From the NCBI GenBank assembly GCA_049340005.1, contig JBMPIY010000005.1: a stretch of 64,000 nt of DNA; one strand, 5' to 3'. The position numbers and the translations under genes are program-made. The stretch is from CAXBDP01 sp963974465 (GTDB lineage Bacteria; Bacteroidota; Bacteroidia; Cytophagales; Cyclobacteriaceae). Below the pieces are notes generated by a model. It worked only from the letters and a program-made list of their open reading frames with translations. It did no database searches and was not told the DNA's origin. Of this stretch, positions 8,826-17,646 are shown in pieces. Positions within the stretch are counted from its first letter, which is position 1, and each line of letters begins with the position of its first letter.

Positions 8826-9668
8826 TTATCTAAATTTCTCAGTTGATTTCTTACGAGATAGTTTCTGAGTGAAAGAATAAGGTAAGAAATACTCAAGCTT
8901 GAAGTTCACAAACCAATAAGAGTCATTGTTTGTAGGATTACCTCTAATTTCACTATAGTTTCCTCTACCAGTAGTTCTTCTATCAGACAATTCTTTATGG
9001 ACTGGGTCTGAAAACTGATCTAGTGGCCTGTAAGTAGTACTTACGTCATCTAAATAATCTGTGTCAGTTACTCTATAAGCTACCTCAAAACCAAAGTCCA
9101 ATTTTTCACTTAACTTATATGTCAAACCAGTACCCATTGGGATTACCCTTACAAAAGCAGGATAGCTATTACCTTCCGTTTGTATTGGTCTTAATTTATG
9201 CCACTCCCCTTGATACTTTCCTTTTGCATTCATCGTTGTCATACCAATACCTGCAAAAAAGTATAGGTTGAAACCAGGTCTTGTATAATAACTATAATCA
9301 GGAAACAAATGGAATACGCCCATTATGGCACCTTCAAAGTTGTCTGCTTTGAAAGATAGGTTTCGGTTACTTCTGCCAATGTCAGTTGTATTTCTGTCAT
9401 CACCCTTGATGTTGTAGAAAGTTAAATCACCTCTGAGTGAAAACATTGGTGCAATTCTTTGACGAATACCAATGCCGAATGTTAAACCTGGATCTAGATT
9501 GTCACCTATTTCCCATAGGTCACCTACGTATTGAGTACCTCCAGCATTTAGAAATACTGAGGTCTTTCTCGGTTCGTACATGGAAAGGCTGTCATTTTTT
9601 GATTGTGCCGTTGCAAGCAAAGACAAAAAAATGGAGCAACTGAAAACTAGGAGTATTTTACGAGCCAT
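8826..9668 (-). CDS. DUF6089-type outer-membrane beta-barrel protein (copy 1)
   Basis: A 280-residue protein with a cleavable signal peptide (MARKILLVFSCSIFLSLLAT, then AQS). The mature part alternates short aromatic-ended strands and turns typical of an eight-stranded outer-membrane barrel, for example GTQYVGDL, GIGIRQRI, NLSFKADNFE and LRPIQTEG. Toward the end it has YRVTDTDYLDDVSTTY and RGNPTNNDSYWF. The same landmarks recur in the genes at 11869 and 12808, so the three are paralogues. Function is unknown; structural or porin-like roles in the outer membrane are usual guesses. A strong terminator follows its stop. It is separated from the other two copies by sucC and a LolD-like gene. Confidence 0.85.
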   Translation of the reverse strand: MARKILLVFSCSIFLSLLATAQSKNDSLSMYEPRKTSVFLNAGGTQYVGDLWEIGDNLDPGLTFGIGIRQRIAPMFSLRGDLTFYNIKGDDRNTTDIGRSNRNLSFKADNFEGAIMGVFHLFPDYSYYTRPGFNLYFFAGIGMTTMNAKGKYQGEWHKLRPIQTEGNSYPAFVRVIPMGTGLTYKLSEKLDFGFEVAYRVTDTDYLDDVSTTYRPLDQFSDPVHKELSDRRTTGRGNYSEIRGNPTNNDSYWFVNFKLEYFLPYSFTQKLSRKKSTEKFR

Positions 9669-9849
9669 GATGGTAAAGTTTGGTCATTTGTTGGTTTGGT
9701 ATTAAGAAATTGCTCTTTTTCAATAACTAAGGTAAAGGTAAGTAAAGATAAATCCAAATGTTGATTCTATTTATTAATCAATTATGGAAGAATTTAATAA
9801 ACCAATAAAATTCGGATTTATCTTTTATATACAATCAATTGTAAATCAA

Positions 9850-11058
9850 TTATAAAGCCTCTTTAACTAATTTGGCAGCATCTTTTAGAATAATAGCAGA
9901 TTTTACCTTTAATCCACTTTGTTCTATAATTTGTGCTCCTTCTTCGGCATTGGTTCCTTGCAATCTTACAATGATTGGAATGTTGATTTCACCAATATTT
10001 TTATAGGCTTCAACGACTCCTTTTGCTACTCTATCGCAACGGACAATGCCACCAAACACATTAATTAAGATGGCTTTTACATTTGGATCTTTTAGGATTA
10101 TTCTAAAGCCAGCTTCCACAGTTTGTGCATTTGCTCCACCTCCCACATCTAGGAAGTTAGCGGGTTCTCCACCTGATAACTTAATGATATCCATAGTTGC
10201 CATAGCAAGTCCGGCTCCATTCACCATACAACCTACGTTTCCATCAAGTTTTACATAATTCAGACCTGCCTCACCGGCTTCTATTTCCAATGGATCTTCC
10301 TCGTTTTTATCTCTTAAGGCAGCCAAATCAGCATGACGATAAAGCGCGTTATCATCTAGACCAACCTTAGCATCTACTGCTAATATCTTATTGTCAGAAG
10401 TTTTCAGTACTGGATTTATCTCAAATAAAGCTCCATCAATATTGTCATAAGCATTATAAAGTGCAGTAATAAATTTCACCATTTCTTTATGCGCTTGGCC
10501 TTCTAATCCTAAAGCAAATGCTACTTTACGAGCTTGGAATCCCTGCAAACCTACTTTTGGATCTATCCATTCCTTAATGATTTTCTCAGGAGTATTCGCT
10601 GCAACTTCTTCTATGTCCATACCACCTTCGGTAGAGGCCATTATCACATTACAACCTTTAGCTCTATCCAATAATACGCTTAGGTAATACTCTTTTGGCT
10701 CAGATTCGCCAGGATAATAAACGTCTTGTGCAATAAGCACTTTGTTTACCTTTTTGCCTTCAGGATCAGTCTGGTGAGTTACTAATGTGCCGCCAAGTAT
10801 TTTGCCAGCTTTTTCAGAAACTTCAGCCAATGATTTTGCTAGAACTACGCCATTCGATCCTGTTTCTTGAACTTTCCCTTTTCCTCTACCTCCCGCATGT
10901 ATTTGAGCTTTTATTACAAACCATGAAGTGCCAGTTTCTTTGTTAAGTTTTTCAGCAGCAGCTTGTGCTTCTTCCGGCGTCGATGCTACAATTCCTTCTT
11001 GAATTTTGACACCATAGGTTTTTAGGATTTCCTTGGCTTGATATTCGTGAATATTCAT
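9850..11058 (-). CDS. sucC: Succinyl-CoA synthetase (ADP-forming), beta subunit
   Basis: A 402-residue cytoplasmic TCA-cycle enzyme subunit, full family length. With the alpha subunit SucD it converts succinyl-CoA, ADP and Pi to succinate, CoA and ATP. The N-terminal ATP-grasp domain starts NIHEYQAKEILKTYGV and includes KAQIHAGGRGKGKV. The C-terminal half has NGAGLAMATMDIIKLSGG, NFLDVGGGA and VNVFGGIVRCD of the CoA-ligase fold. sucD is not adjacent, as is common in this phylum. The gene has its own promoter (11117-11147) and is flanked by unrelated genes, so it is probably monocistronic. Confidence 0.97.
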   Translation of the reverse strand: MNIHEYQAKEILKTYGVKIQEGIVASTPEEAQAAAEKLNKETGTSWFVIKAQIHAGGRGKGKVQETGSNGVVLAKSLAEVSEKAGKILGGTLVTHQTDPEGKKVNKVLIAQDVYYPGESEPKEYYLSVLLDRAKGCNVIMASTEGGMDIEEVAANTPEKIIKEWIDPKVGLQGFQARKVAFALGLEGQAHKEMVKFITALYNAYDNIDGALFEINPVLKTSDNKILAVDAKVGLDDNALYRHADLAALRDKNEEDPLEIEAGEAGLNYVKLDGNVGCMVNGAGLAMATMDIIKLSGGEPANFLDVGGGANAQTVEAGFRIILKDPNVKAILINVFGGIVRCDRVAKGVVEAYKNIGEINIPIIVRLQGTNAEEGAQIIEQSGLKVKSAIILKDAAKLVKEAL

Positions 11059-11116
11059 TCTAATCTTTATTCTTTTGTTAAACGAGTTTAAAATAAATGG
11101 GTAATTTTAACCCGCA

Positions 11117-11147
11117 CGAATTTACGGCAATCTCTTTCATTATTCAA
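11117..11147 (-). promoter_or_regulatory. Bacteroidota-type promoter of sucC
   Basis: On the minus strand, TTGA (complement of 11144-11147), exactly 19 bp, then TAAATTCG (complement of 11117-11124). The element lies about 59 bp before the sucC start, leaving a leader of roughly 50 nt. Confidence 0.55.
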
Positions 11148-11197
11148 CTGGATTGTGGTTTATATAATGCCGTTAATCAAATTAAGCAATTGGTACT

Positions 11198-11863
11198 ATG
11201 TCCATTTTAATAGCAAAGGGTATTTCTAAGGCCTATGATAAATTAAAAGTTATCAATGACATTAGTTTAAATATAGAAAAGGGAGAAATTGTTTCGATAA
11301 TTGGAGCTTCAGGCGCTGGTAAAAGCACACTTCTCCAGATTTTAGGAACATTGGATAATACTGATAGCGGGAGGGTAGAAATTAATGGTCAAGCAGTTTC
11401 GGGTCTCAATGGTAAATCCCTAGCTAATTTCAGGAATAAGCACTTAGGCTTTGTCTTCCAATTTCATAATCTATTGCCAGAGTTTACTGCTGCGGAAAAT
11501 GTAATGATGCCATTGTTAATTGGAGGAACGGCATTAAAAAGTGCCTCTAAAAAAGCGGAAGAAATGCTGCAACTTTTGGGTTTGGCTGAGCGAGTTCACC
11601 ATAAGCCCTCGGAGCTTTCAGGTGGTGAACAGCAAAGAGTTGCAGTAGCTAGAGCGTTGATTAACAATCCAATGATTGTGTTTGCAGATGAGCCAAGCGG
11701 CAATCTTGATTCGAAAAACAGCCAAGATTTACATAAGCTATTTTTTAAAATTCGAGATGAACTGAATCAGACCTTCCTAATCGTAACTCATAATCCAGAC
11801 CTTGCAAATATGTCTGACAGAATATTGGAAATTAAGGATGGGAATATTGTGAAGGTGAAGTAG
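11198..11863 (+). CDS. ABC transporter ATP-binding protein, LolD/MacB type
   Basis: A 221-residue ATPase subunit with all the expected motifs: Walker A GASGAGKSTLLQ (about residue 36), Q-loop FQFHNLLPEFTA, ABC signature LSGGEQQRVAVARAL, Walker B IVFADEPSGNLD and switch histidine in VTHNPDLA. The LLPEFTA stretch after the Q-loop and the overall length fit the LolD group, which powers lipoprotein release from the inner membrane with LolCE. No permease gene is adjacent, so the partner must be elsewhere. Its stop lies only five bases from the stop of the convergent DUF6089 gene, leaving no room for a separate terminator. The specific LolD assignment is an inference from motif style. Confidence 0.88.
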   Translation: MSILIAKGISKAYDKLKVINDISLNIEKGEIVSIIGASGAGKSTLLQILGTLDNTDSGRVEINGQAVSGLNGKSLANFRNKHLGFVFQFHNLLPEFTAAENVMMPLLIGGTALKSASKKAEEMLQLLGLAERVHHKPSELSGGEQQRVAVARALINNPMIVFADEPSGNLDSKNSQDLHKLFFKIRDELNQTFLIVTHNPDLANMSDRILEIKDGNIVKVK

Positions 11864-11868
11864 TGTGT

Positions 11869-12765
11869 CTATCTGAATACGTTTTTTGCTTTTTGTTTTT
11901 TCGTGCCGATTCCTTCTGAAAACAAGTTGTTTGGCAGGTAATATTGCACCTTGATGCTCATTATAAAATAGCCATCCTTATTGCTTGGATCGCCTCTTTG
12001 ATCTCCGACCACCTTAGGCTGTGTTATGCTTCTGTCTGAAAGGGAAACTGCTGGAAATTCAGTGTGTTGTATATAAACAGTACTCACATCATCAAGGTAA
12101 TCAGTGAATGTAACTCTGTAGCTTCCTTCCAAGCTCACGTCGAAAGCATCATTAATTTTTGCGCGGACTCCACCACCCATAGGCATCACAAAGGCATATT
12201 TTCCATATTGCTCACCTTCTAAGGCTAATGGCCTAAGCGAATAAAGATCTCCATTTAGTTCAGCTTTTGGATCGTTTGTTGTGACGCCAAATCCGAAAAT
12301 TGCGAAGGGAACAAACCCGGCTCTTCCTTCAGCATTTGAGCTTTTATTAATAAAGTGAAAAATACCAACAAGGCTTAGCTCAATATTCCTTGCTCTAAAA
12401 GATAAGTTTCGTTCAACTTTTCCAAATTCGCTCGAAAGGGAATCTGCCCCTGCTATTTGATACCATAATAACTCAGCCCTAAGGTGTACTCTATCATTGA
12501 TTCTTTGCTGTAGTCCTGCTGAAAAGTTTGGCGATATTCGTATGCCACTTGAAAAACTATTATCGGTAAGATCACCAACATAGTAATTTGCTCCAAAGCC
12601 TGCAGTAATAGCTGTAGATACTCTTGCGGTACTAAGTCTAGACTTGTAAGAGCCACCTACATTATAAAATGTTTGGGCAATCGCATCAGTTCCTATTAGC
12701 AACAGTAGGGGTACTAAAATTGAGATAGTAAGATGATTTCTCAAGGGTGCATATTTCGACAGCAC
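11869..12765 (-). CDS. DUF6089-type outer-membrane beta-barrel protein (copy 2)
   Basis: A 298-residue paralogue of the genes at 8826 and 12808. A hydrophobic N-terminal segment (residues 13-30, ending near AIAQ) serves as signal peptide. Shared landmarks are NYYVGDLTD, LQQRINDRVHLRAEL, NLSFRARNIE, LRPLALEG, YRVTFTDYLDDVSTVY and RGDPSNKDGYF. The barrel-like strand pattern suggests an outer-membrane location; the role is unknown. It is 42 bp downstream of copy 3 on the same strand, so both are likely cotranscribed. Copies 2 and 3 share the TFTDYLDDVS spelling, whereas copy 1 has TDTDYLDDVS, hinting at a more recent split of the adjacent pair. Confidence 0.82.
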   Translation of the reverse strand: MLSKYAPLRNHLTISILVPLLLLIGTDAIAQTFYNVGGSYKSRLSTARVSTAITAGFGANYYVGDLTDNSFSSGIRISPNFSAGLQQRINDRVHLRAELLWYQIAGADSLSSEFGKVERNLSFRARNIELSLVGIFHFINKSSNAEGRAGFVPFAIFGFGVTTNDPKAELNGDLYSLRPLALEGEQYGKYAFVMPMGGGVRAKINDAFDVSLEGSYRVTFTDYLDDVSTVYIQHTEFPAVSLSDRSITQPKVVGDQRGDPSNKDGYFIMSIKVQYYLPNNLFSEGIGTKKQKAKNVFR

Positions 12766-12807
12766 AAATTAGAATAATTAACAAGGAATTTAAAATTTTT
12801 CTGAATT

Positions 12808-13770
12808 CTACCTGAAAGTATTTCTTGGTCGAGGCTGAGTGAACTTCTGTAGATCACGCTTGCTTAAATAATGGAACCATTTTACTTGGACAATAAAAAA
12901 GCCATCGTTATCGGTAGGGTCACCTCTTCGTAGGGTTACGCCAGAAGTTGCCGCTCTTTGCCATTTAGACATTAATCCAATTTCTGGCCTTCTATCTTGT
13001 AATCTCAGGGCAACCGGATCCCCACGAAAATTACTTGGGTCTATATATTCGTCGCTGACATCATCTAAATAATCAGTGAAGGTGAATCTATAACCTCCTT
13101 CTATACCAATATCGTTCTTGTAATTCCATTTAACTCGAAAACCTAAACCTGTAGGAAATGTCAAAGTTACTGGTCCATATTGTACTCCTTCAGTTTGGAG
13201 AGGTCTAAGACTGTAATATGTGCCATCAAGTTCAGCTTTTGGGGTGTTTGTAGTTAAGCCCAAACCAAAGAATATGTATGGTGTGAAGTTAGGTCTAAAG
13301 AAACTGTTAACCGTTGGTTTTACTCTCCCATTTTTTCTTGAAACCGCATAAGAATAACCATAAGTTGGGATCAAATCAATCATAGCCGTGGCAGAAACTT
13401 CGAAGTTATTTGCTCTAAATGATAAATTTCTCCCTCTTCTATCACTTTCAGGGTCAAGCTCCTTTCTTTCCTCAAAATAGGAAAGTTTATCATCTCCCTT
13501 CAATTGATAATAATTAACCTCTCCTCTTAAATAAATTCTCTCATTTATTCTTCTGAGGTAAGAAATTGATGCACTTGGACCAACTTGCATTGGCTTATCC
13601 AAACTGGGTCTGAACATATCGCCATAAAGCATACTACCTCCTATACCACCAGAAATAATATGTGGCCTATCTACTCTTTGGAAATAAAAGCTTTGTCCAA
13701 TACCGTCAAAAGCAATAATTGCTGTTAATAGTAAGGCTATCGCTAGGGATGTAAAGTTTTTTATTTTCAT
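12808..13770 (-). CDS. DUF6089-type outer-membrane beta-barrel protein (copy 3)
   Basis: A 320-residue member of the three-gene family, with a signal peptide (KNFTSLAIALLLTAIIAF, cleavage near IGQ). Landmarks are GGSMLYGDMF, RRINERIYLRGEVNYY, NLSFRANNFE, LRPLQTEG, YRFTFTDYLDDVSDEY and RGDPTDNDGFF. It is longer than the other two because of insertions around residues 90-150 and near the C-terminus. It is the promoter-proximal gene of a two-gene unit with copy 2. Outer-membrane barrel is inferred from composition and paralogy; no enzymatic motif is seen. Confidence 0.82.
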   Translation of the reverse strand: MKIKNFTSLAIALLLTAIIAFDGIGQSFYFQRVDRPHIISGGIGGSMLYGDMFRPSLDKPMQVGPSASISYLRRINERIYLRGEVNYYQLKGDDKLSYFEERKELDPESDRRGRNLSFRANNFEVSATAMIDLIPTYGYSYAVSRKNGRVKPTVNSFFRPNFTPYIFFGLGLTTNTPKAELDGTYYSLRPLQTEGVQYGPVTLTFPTGLGFRVKWNYKNDIGIEGGYRFTFTDYLDDVSDEYIDPSNFRGDPVALRLQDRRPEIGLMSKWQRAATSGVTLRRGDPTDNDGFFIVQVKWFHYLSKRDLQKFTQPRPRNTFR

Positions 13771-13955
13771 CTCAAAAAGTAAATATATATAGTTGAGCCG
13801 CTAAAAAGAAACTATTTTCTGTATAAAAACTGAAATTAAATTCCTAAATCTCTTCGAATTATCCAAACAAAGGTAAAAAAGAATCAGACTGACAACGATG
13901 TTTGTGATAAAAAAATTGCTGTTGGTGGTTTTTTGTCTACTTCCTTGAAGCCTTT

Positions 13956-14405
13956 TCACTTCTCCAAGGCTTCCAACATTGCTCTCAAATGTTCAGTTGA
14001 TCCAAATAGATTACTGTAGGCAGCTTTTATTCGATGATTTTTATCTAATAGGTAAGTGATGCGCTTCGGCATTTTTACTATTGGAATTAAAGCTTTATAC
14101 CTCCCGCAAACCTTTCCGTCTTTATCGCTAAGTAACTCAAAAGGCAAATTGTTAATTCTTTTAAACTCTTGATGAGTTTTAATACTGTCTCTACTTATAC
14201 CAATTACAGGTATATCTAGATCTTTGAGTTCAGCAAAGTGATCTCTAAATTCGCAAGCTTCTTGAGTGCATACTTTGGTGAAATCTTTTGGATAAAAGTA
14301 GATAATCAGAGCCTTCTCCTTCATATTCTCCCGCAATTTGAAAATACTTCCATTTGTAGAAGGTAATTCAAAATCAGGTGCTAATTCTCCAATTTTTAAT
14401 GCCAT
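13956..14405 (-). CDS. Peroxiredoxin, Bcp/PrxQ type
   Basis: A 149-residue cytoplasmic thiol peroxidase of usual family length that reduces hydroperoxides with thioredoxin as electron donor. The thioredoxin fold begins with GELAPDFELPSTNG. The active-site stretch is YFYPKDFTKVCTQEACEF, with peroxidatic Cys46 and resolving Cys51 spaced as in PrxQ. The common Gly before Cys46 is Val here, a mild variant. VIGISRDSIKTHQEF supports the fold. It stands alone on the minus strand, back to back with the EamA transporter gene. Confidence 0.92.
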   Translation of the reverse strand: MALKIGELAPDFELPSTNGSIFKLRENMKEKALIIYFYPKDFTKVCTQEACEFRDHFAELKDLDIPVIGISRDSIKTHQEFKRINNLPFELLSDKDGKVCGRYKALIPIVKMPKRITYLLDKNHRIKAAYSNLFGSTEHLRAMLEALEK

Positions 14406-14502
14406 AGATTTTCAGTTAATTTCAAAGCTACAAAAATCAATTGAATCCTGTATTTTATCTTCTTCTTCTAACAATCTAAACCAAGGCATGTTTCAAAATA
14501 TC

Positions 14503-14510
14503 TATATTTG
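14503..14510 (+). promoter_or_regulatory. Candidate -7 element for the EamA-phzF gene run
   Basis: TATATTTG, a perfect match to the Bacteroidota -7 consensus, ends 16 bp before the transporter start. No good TTTG lies 19 bp upstream (the bases there are ACCA), so the call is tentative. Confidence 0.35.
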
Positions 14511-14526
14511 TCCTTAATCTTTCTCT

Positions 14527-15408
14527 ATGGCATTATCACCTGGCTTGCGATACATGCTTATCGCCACGGTTTTCTTCTCGTTTATGAATGTTACCGTCAA
14601 ATTGGTTCCTCATATCCCAGCAATTGAAATCGTATTTTTTAGGTCTGTAGTTTCTTTTATTATTAGTTACCTTCTACTCAAAGGCAAATCTATTCCCGTA
14701 TTTGGCAATAATAAAAAGCTACTGATTGGCAGAGGTATTACAGGCGCTATTGCGCTAATTTTATATTTCACCACGCTTCAGAATGTGCCATTGGCTAGTG
14801 CTGTTACACTACAGTATCTTTCACCCATTTTCACTACTCTTTTAGGGATTTACTTGGTGAAGGAGAAAATTAGGCCTCTTCAGCTTTTCTTTTTTGTGGT
14901 GTCATTTGGCGGTATTATTATGATTGAAGGCTTTGATGCGAGACTCTCCCTTTTTTACTTATTAATAGGAGTGAGCTCTGCGTTTTTCTCTGGTATATCA
15001 TACAATATTATTCGCAAACTAAAGCAAACTGAGCATCCATTGGTCATTGTATTTTACTTTCCATTGGTTGCAGCACCCATTGCGGGTATTTATTGTTTGT
15101 TCAATTGGGTGCAGCCGATTGGCTGGGACTGGCTAATCTTAATCTCAGTAGGTATTTTCACTCAATTTGCTCAATATTATATGACTAAGGCTTATCAGTC
15201 TGAAGTTTTAGCCAACGTTGCAAATCTCAATTATCTAGGAATTATTTATGCTCTAGGGCTTGGTTACGTGTTTTTTGGCGAAACCTTCAATTTGATGACC
15301 TACCTTGGAATGACATTAGTTTTGGTAGGGGTGATTTTAAATGTAAATTATTCCCATCAAAAGAATAAGAAAATATTGAAGGAGGTAGAAAATGGCAGGA
15401 CACAGTAA
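14527..15408 (+). CDS. EamA/DMT-family transporter
   Basis: A 293-residue inner-membrane protein with about ten hydrophobic helices arranged as two EamA repeats (roughly residues 6-135 and 148-280), the hallmark of the drug/metabolite transporter superfamily. Conserved features are EIVFFRSVVSF in the first repeat and LNYLGIIYALGLGYVFFGE in the second. The substrate is unknown. It is the first gene of a six-gene plus-strand run ending at 19624, and its last 17 bases overlap the start of the YebC gene. Its position before NAD-salvage genes makes precursor uptake an attractive but unsupported guess. Confidence 0.88.
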   Translation: MALSPGLRYMLIATVFFSFMNVTVKLVPHIPAIEIVFFRSVVSFIISYLLLKGKSIPVFGNNKKLLIGRGITGAIALILYFTTLQNVPLASAVTLQYLSPIFTTLLGIYLVKEKIRPLQLFFFVVSFGGIIMIEGFDARLSLFYLLIGVSSAFFSGISYNIIRKLKQTEHPLVIVFYFPLVAAPIAGIYCLFNWVQPIGWDWLILISVGIFTQFAQYYMTKAYQSEVLANVANLNYLGIIYALGLGYVFFGETFNLMTYLGMTLVLVGVILNVNYSHQKNKKILKEVENGRTQ

Positions 15409-16141
15409 ATGGGCAAATATTAAAAGAAGAAAAGGTGCTCAAGACGCTAAAAGAGCAAAAATATTCACCAAGCTGATAAAGGAAATTACCGTGGCAACGC
15501 GGGAGGGAGGGGACGATCCGGATGCAAATGCTCGTCTTCGATTGGCCATTCAAAATGCCAAAGGTGCCAATATGCCCAAAGACACCATAGAAAGAGCTAT
15601 TCAGAAAGTAGTTGATTCAGACTCAAATACATATATAGAACCAACATACGAGGGGTATGGCCCGCATGCGGTACCAATATTCATCGAATGTGCTACTGAC
15701 AATTTGAATAGATCGGTACAGAATATACGCTCCATCTTTAGCAAAAATGGTGGAAGCTTGGGCACCAATGGCTCGCTTGATTTTATATTTGATCGCAAAG
15801 GCGTTTTTGTAGTGAATCTCCCAACCGAAACTGCAAAAGATAGTATCCTGCTCAAATTGATCGATGCAGGAGCAGAAGAAATAGAGGAGGATGAAAATGT
15901 TCTTCATATAACTTGTCCAATGGAAGCATTTGGCGACCTAAACAAAACAATTGAAAGCCTTGAGCTTGAGACGGAATCAGCCCAATTGGAGCGAATTCCA
16001 AATTCTTACTTAGTGCTTGAAGATGAGCCTTTGGAGGATGTAATGAAATTAATTGACGCTTTGGAAGACGATGATGATGTGCAAAAGGTGTATCATAATA
16101 TTGAGTTTACGGACAGCCAAATGGAGAAATATAGTTCCTGA
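15392..16141 (+). CDS. yebC: YebC/PmpR family protein (TACO1-like)
   Basis: A 249-residue cytoplasmic protein of standard length. The highly conserved N-terminus AGHSKWANIKRRKGAQDAKR, then KGANMPKDTIERAIQK, identifies it. The family has been reported as DNA-binding regulators and, more recently, as ribosome-associated factors that relieve stalling at proline-rich stretches; which applies here cannot be told. GAGGTAG lies just before the ATG, inside the EamA gene, and the 17-bp overlap indicates translational coupling. The acidic C-terminus (EDDDDVQK) is typical. Confidence 0.95.
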   Translation: MAGHSKWANIKRRKGAQDAKRAKIFTKLIKEITVATREGGDDPDANARLRLAIQNAKGANMPKDTIERAIQKVVDSDSNTYIEPTYEGYGPHAVPIFIECATDNLNRSVQNIRSIFSKNGGSLGTNGSLDFIFDRKGVFVVNLPTETAKDSILLKLIDAGAEEIEEDENVLHITCPMEAFGDLNKTIESLELETESAQLERIPNSYLVLEDEPLEDVMKLIDALEDDDDVQKVYHNIEFTDSQMEKYSS

Positions 16142-16152
16142 AAAATATCTTA

Positions 16153-17646
16153 ATGGATAGAAAATCAAATTCTGAAAATCCAATTTATAAGGGCAGTCTG
16201 GCATTGCTCACGGATTATTATCAAATCACCATGGCCTATGCATATTGGAAAGCAAATAAGGCTGATCAGAAAGGTGTATTCCATTTATTTTTCCGTAAAA
16301 ACCCTTTTGCGGGAGGATATACTATTGCTTGCGGCTTAGAATACGTAATAGATTATATAGAGAATTTCAGCTTTCAGCCAAGTGACTTGGATTACCTTAG
16401 AAATCAAACTGACGCAAGTGGTCTTCCAGTTTTTGATGAAGGGTTTATCGAATATTTAGAGAATCTTAGGTTCACTTGCGATATAAAAGCAATGCCAGAA
16501 GGTACGATTTGCTTCCCAAACGAACCAATGCTGAGAATTTCAGGCCCATTACTACAATGCCAATTATTAGAAACGCCACTTCTTAATATAATCAACTTCC
16601 AATCGCTGATTGCCACCAAAGCTGCAAGAATTTGCCAAGCTGCACAAGACGATCCGGTAATGGAGTTTGGCTTACGAAGAGCACAAGGAATGGATGGTGG
16701 ATTAGCGGCAAGTAGAGCTGCCTATATCGGAGGCTGTGCTTCCACAAGCAATGTATTGGCAGGGAAGCTATTCGGTATTCCAGTTTCAGGTACACATGCG
16801 CATAGTTGGATTTTGTCATTTCCTACTGAGAAGGAAGCGTTCGAAGAATACGCCAAAGCTTTTCCGGAGAACAGTCTTTTTCTAGTCGATACTTTCGACA
16901 CGCTTGAAGGTGTGCGAAAGGCCATAGCTGTGGCTGATGAGTTAAAGAAAATTGGCAAGACATTTAAAGGAATCCGAATTGATTCTGGTGACTTAGCCTA
17001 TTTTAGTCAACGCGCTAGACTGTTGCTAGATGAAGCTGGCTACCCAAATGCCAAAATCGTAGCAAGTAATGATTTGGATGAATACATCATTCATAGTCTT
17101 AAAAAAGAACAAAATGCAGCCATAGATATTTGGGGCGTTGGCACCAAGCTGATCACTGCATTCGATCAGCCTGCCCTTGGAGCTGTTTACAAATTATCAG
17201 CCTTGCAAGAGCCAGATGGCACTTGGGTAGATAAAATCAAGCTTTCAGAACAATCCATCAAAATTAATAATCCCGGTATGCAGCAATGCAAGAGATATTT
17301 TAGTCTGAGTCAAGGGATTTTTGTGGGCGATATGATTTTCGACGAAAGGGATGAACTGGCTAAGCAAAATCTAATGATAGATCCTGCCGATGCTACTCGA
17401 AGCAAAACTATGGGCAAACAAGGTCTCAATCATGTAGACCTGTTAGAAGATATCTATCAGGACGGAGAGTTAATTTACCAGAAACCCAGTTTGCTCGAAA
17501 TACGCGATCGAGTGCAGACCCAATTAAAAGCTTTGGATCCAACGATTAAGCGATTTATCAATCCGCATATTTACACAGTTGGACTGGAGCAACAATTGCA
17601 TCATCGTAAAAATGAGCTCATAATAAACTTGCGAAAAACCAATTGA
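16153..17646 (+). CDS. pncB: Nicotinate phosphoribosyltransferase
   Basis: A 497-residue enzyme of the Preiss-Handler NAD salvage route, making nicotinate mononucleotide from nicotinate and PRPP. The N-terminus LALLTDYYQITMAYAYW is the family signature. FGLRRAQGMDGG, SGTHAHSWI (with the regulatory and catalytic histidine region), FKGIRIDSGDLA and VGTKLI follow in order. Length fits the longer PncB2-type enzymes. It begins 11 bp after yebC and overlaps the following Nudix gene by four bases (ATGA). With pncA downstream it forms a complete nicotinamide-to-NaMN pathway. Confidence 0.96.
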   Translation: MDRKSNSENPIYKGSLALLTDYYQITMAYAYWKANKADQKGVFHLFFRKNPFAGGYTIACGLEYVIDYIENFSFQPSDLDYLRNQTDASGLPVFDEGFIEYLENLRFTCDIKAMPEGTICFPNEPMLRISGPLLQCQLLETPLLNIINFQSLIATKAARICQAAQDDPVMEFGLRRAQGMDGGLAASRAAYIGGCASTSNVLAGKLFGIPVSGTHAHSWILSFPTEKEAFEEYAKAFPENSLFLVDTFDTLEGVRKAIAVADELKKIGKTFKGIRIDSGDLAYFSQRARLLLDEAGYPNAKIVASNDLDEYIIHSLKKEQNAAIDIWGVGTKLITAFDQPALGAVYKLSALQEPDGTWVDKIKLSEQSIKINNPGMQQCKRYFSLSQGIFVGDMIFDERDELAKQNLMIDPADATRSKTMGKQGLNHVDLLEDIYQDGELIYQKPSLLEIRDRVQTQLKALDPTIKRFINPHIYTVGLEQQLHHRKNELIINLRKTN

